Program-made: the position numbers and the translations under genes
Notes under the pieces: generated by a model
What the model was told of the DNA's origin: nothing
The model's database searches: none
The model's input: only the letters and a program-made list of their open reading frames with translations
Shown: positions 5,606 to 5,855 of the stretch, in pieces
Numbering within the stretch: position 1 is the stretch's first letter
Layout: each line of letters begins with the position of its first letter
Origin: an uncultured beta proteobacterium
GTDB taxonomy: Bacteria > Pseudomonadota > Gammaproteobacteria > Burkholderiales > Burkholderiaceae_C
Length of the DNA stretch: 5,855 nucleotides
Direction: 5' to 3'
Assembly (NCBI GenBank): GCA_903840825.1
Contig: CAIMHL010000269.1
Location: 1 to 5,855 of the forward strand

Positions 5606-5855
5606 ATGATTTCCCGCTCCAACCGTTCACCTTCCCTCTCCTGCGTGATCCCCGCCTATAACGAGGCGCGTAATCTGGGGACTTTTGTACCCCAGATTTT
5701 GGCCACTTTGCGCCCGCTGAGCCCCCAGATCGAGCTGATTGTGGTCGATGACGGCAGCCGCGACGCCACCACTGAGGTCATGAAGGCGCTGTGCGCTACG
5801 CACCCCGAGGTGGTTTATTTGAAGTTGTCGCGTAACTTTGGCAAGGAGCCCGCAC
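5606..5855 (+). CDS. Family 2 glycosyltransferase, GtrB/DPM1-like, N-terminal part (cut by window edge)
   Basis: The frame from ATG 5606 is open to the window end (83 codons), and no in-frame start lies further upstream before a TAA at 5552. The product has the GT-A fold signature of family 2 enzymes: SCVIPAYNEARNL at about 12-24, IELIVVDDGSRDAT at about 42-55 with the DD nucleotide-sugar/metal-binding pair, and YLKLSRNFGKEPA at about 71-83. The SRNFGKE motif is typical of the polyprenyl-phosphate sugar transferases (dolichol-phosphate mannosyltransferase-like, GtrB, ArnC relatives), which move a sugar from a nucleotide donor to undecaprenyl phosphate at the inner membrane. Acceptor and sugar cannot be told from this part, and the C-terminal membrane helices expected in GtrB-type proteins lie outside the window. 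No strong Shine-Dalgarno is seen. Confidence 0.9.
   Translation, partial: MISRSNRSPSLSCVIPAYNEARNLGTFVPQILATLRPLSPQIELIVVDDGSRDATTEVMKALCATHPEVVYLKLSRNFGKEPA

Noticed and set aside
1..5855. CRISPR array, insertion sequence, tRNA, phage or defence genes
   Set aside because: No regular direct repeats, transposase, terminal repeats or tRNA-like folds were seen; nearly all of the sequence is accounted for by housekeeping genes.

Overview
The window is a gene-dense stretch of bacterial core chromosome. Six genes run leftward on the minus strand, and one gene starts rightward at the right edge. Moderately high GC, the sequence character of the proteins, and the order argS, SPOR-domain protein, dsbA suggest a betaproteobacterium of the order Burkholderiales, most likely Comamonadaceae (Rhodoferax/Polaromonas-like). 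This placement is inference from family knowledge, not from a search.

Layout from right to left, in the direction of minus-strand transcription: argS (arginyl-tRNA synthetase, 5477-3780); a membrane-anchored SPOR-domain protein (3759-3103), 20 bp after argS; dsbA (periplasmic thiol oxidase, 3027-2380), after a 75-bp AT-rich gap; lptA (2268-1657), after a 111-bp gap; lptB (1660-863), overlapping lptA by 4 bp; and rpoN (sigma-54, from 857, running off the left edge), 5 bp after lptB. To the right of argS, a 128-bp divergent intergenic region separates it from the start of a GtrB/DPM1-like family 2 glycosyltransferase (from 5606, plus strand, cut by the window edge).

Functionally there are two blocks. 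argS and the SPOR gene, possibly with dsbA, form one block: translation, cell-envelope or division, and periplasmic protein folding. lptA-lptB-rpoN form the second. This is the conserved proteobacterial arrangement in which two parts of the lipopolysaccharide export machine (periplasmic bridge LptA and cytoplasmic ATPase LptB) are co-transcribed with sigma-54. The usual upstream partners kdsC and lptC are not next to lptA; dsbA is there instead. The gap before lptA holds a perfect 10-bp inverted repeat overlapping a plausible promoter, the most interesting non-coding signal in the window.

I found no mobile element, CRISPR array, RNA gene, phage gene or broken gene, and no undescribed system that the sequence supports. 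The findings are regulatory and architectural details of otherwise ordinary housekeeping genes.
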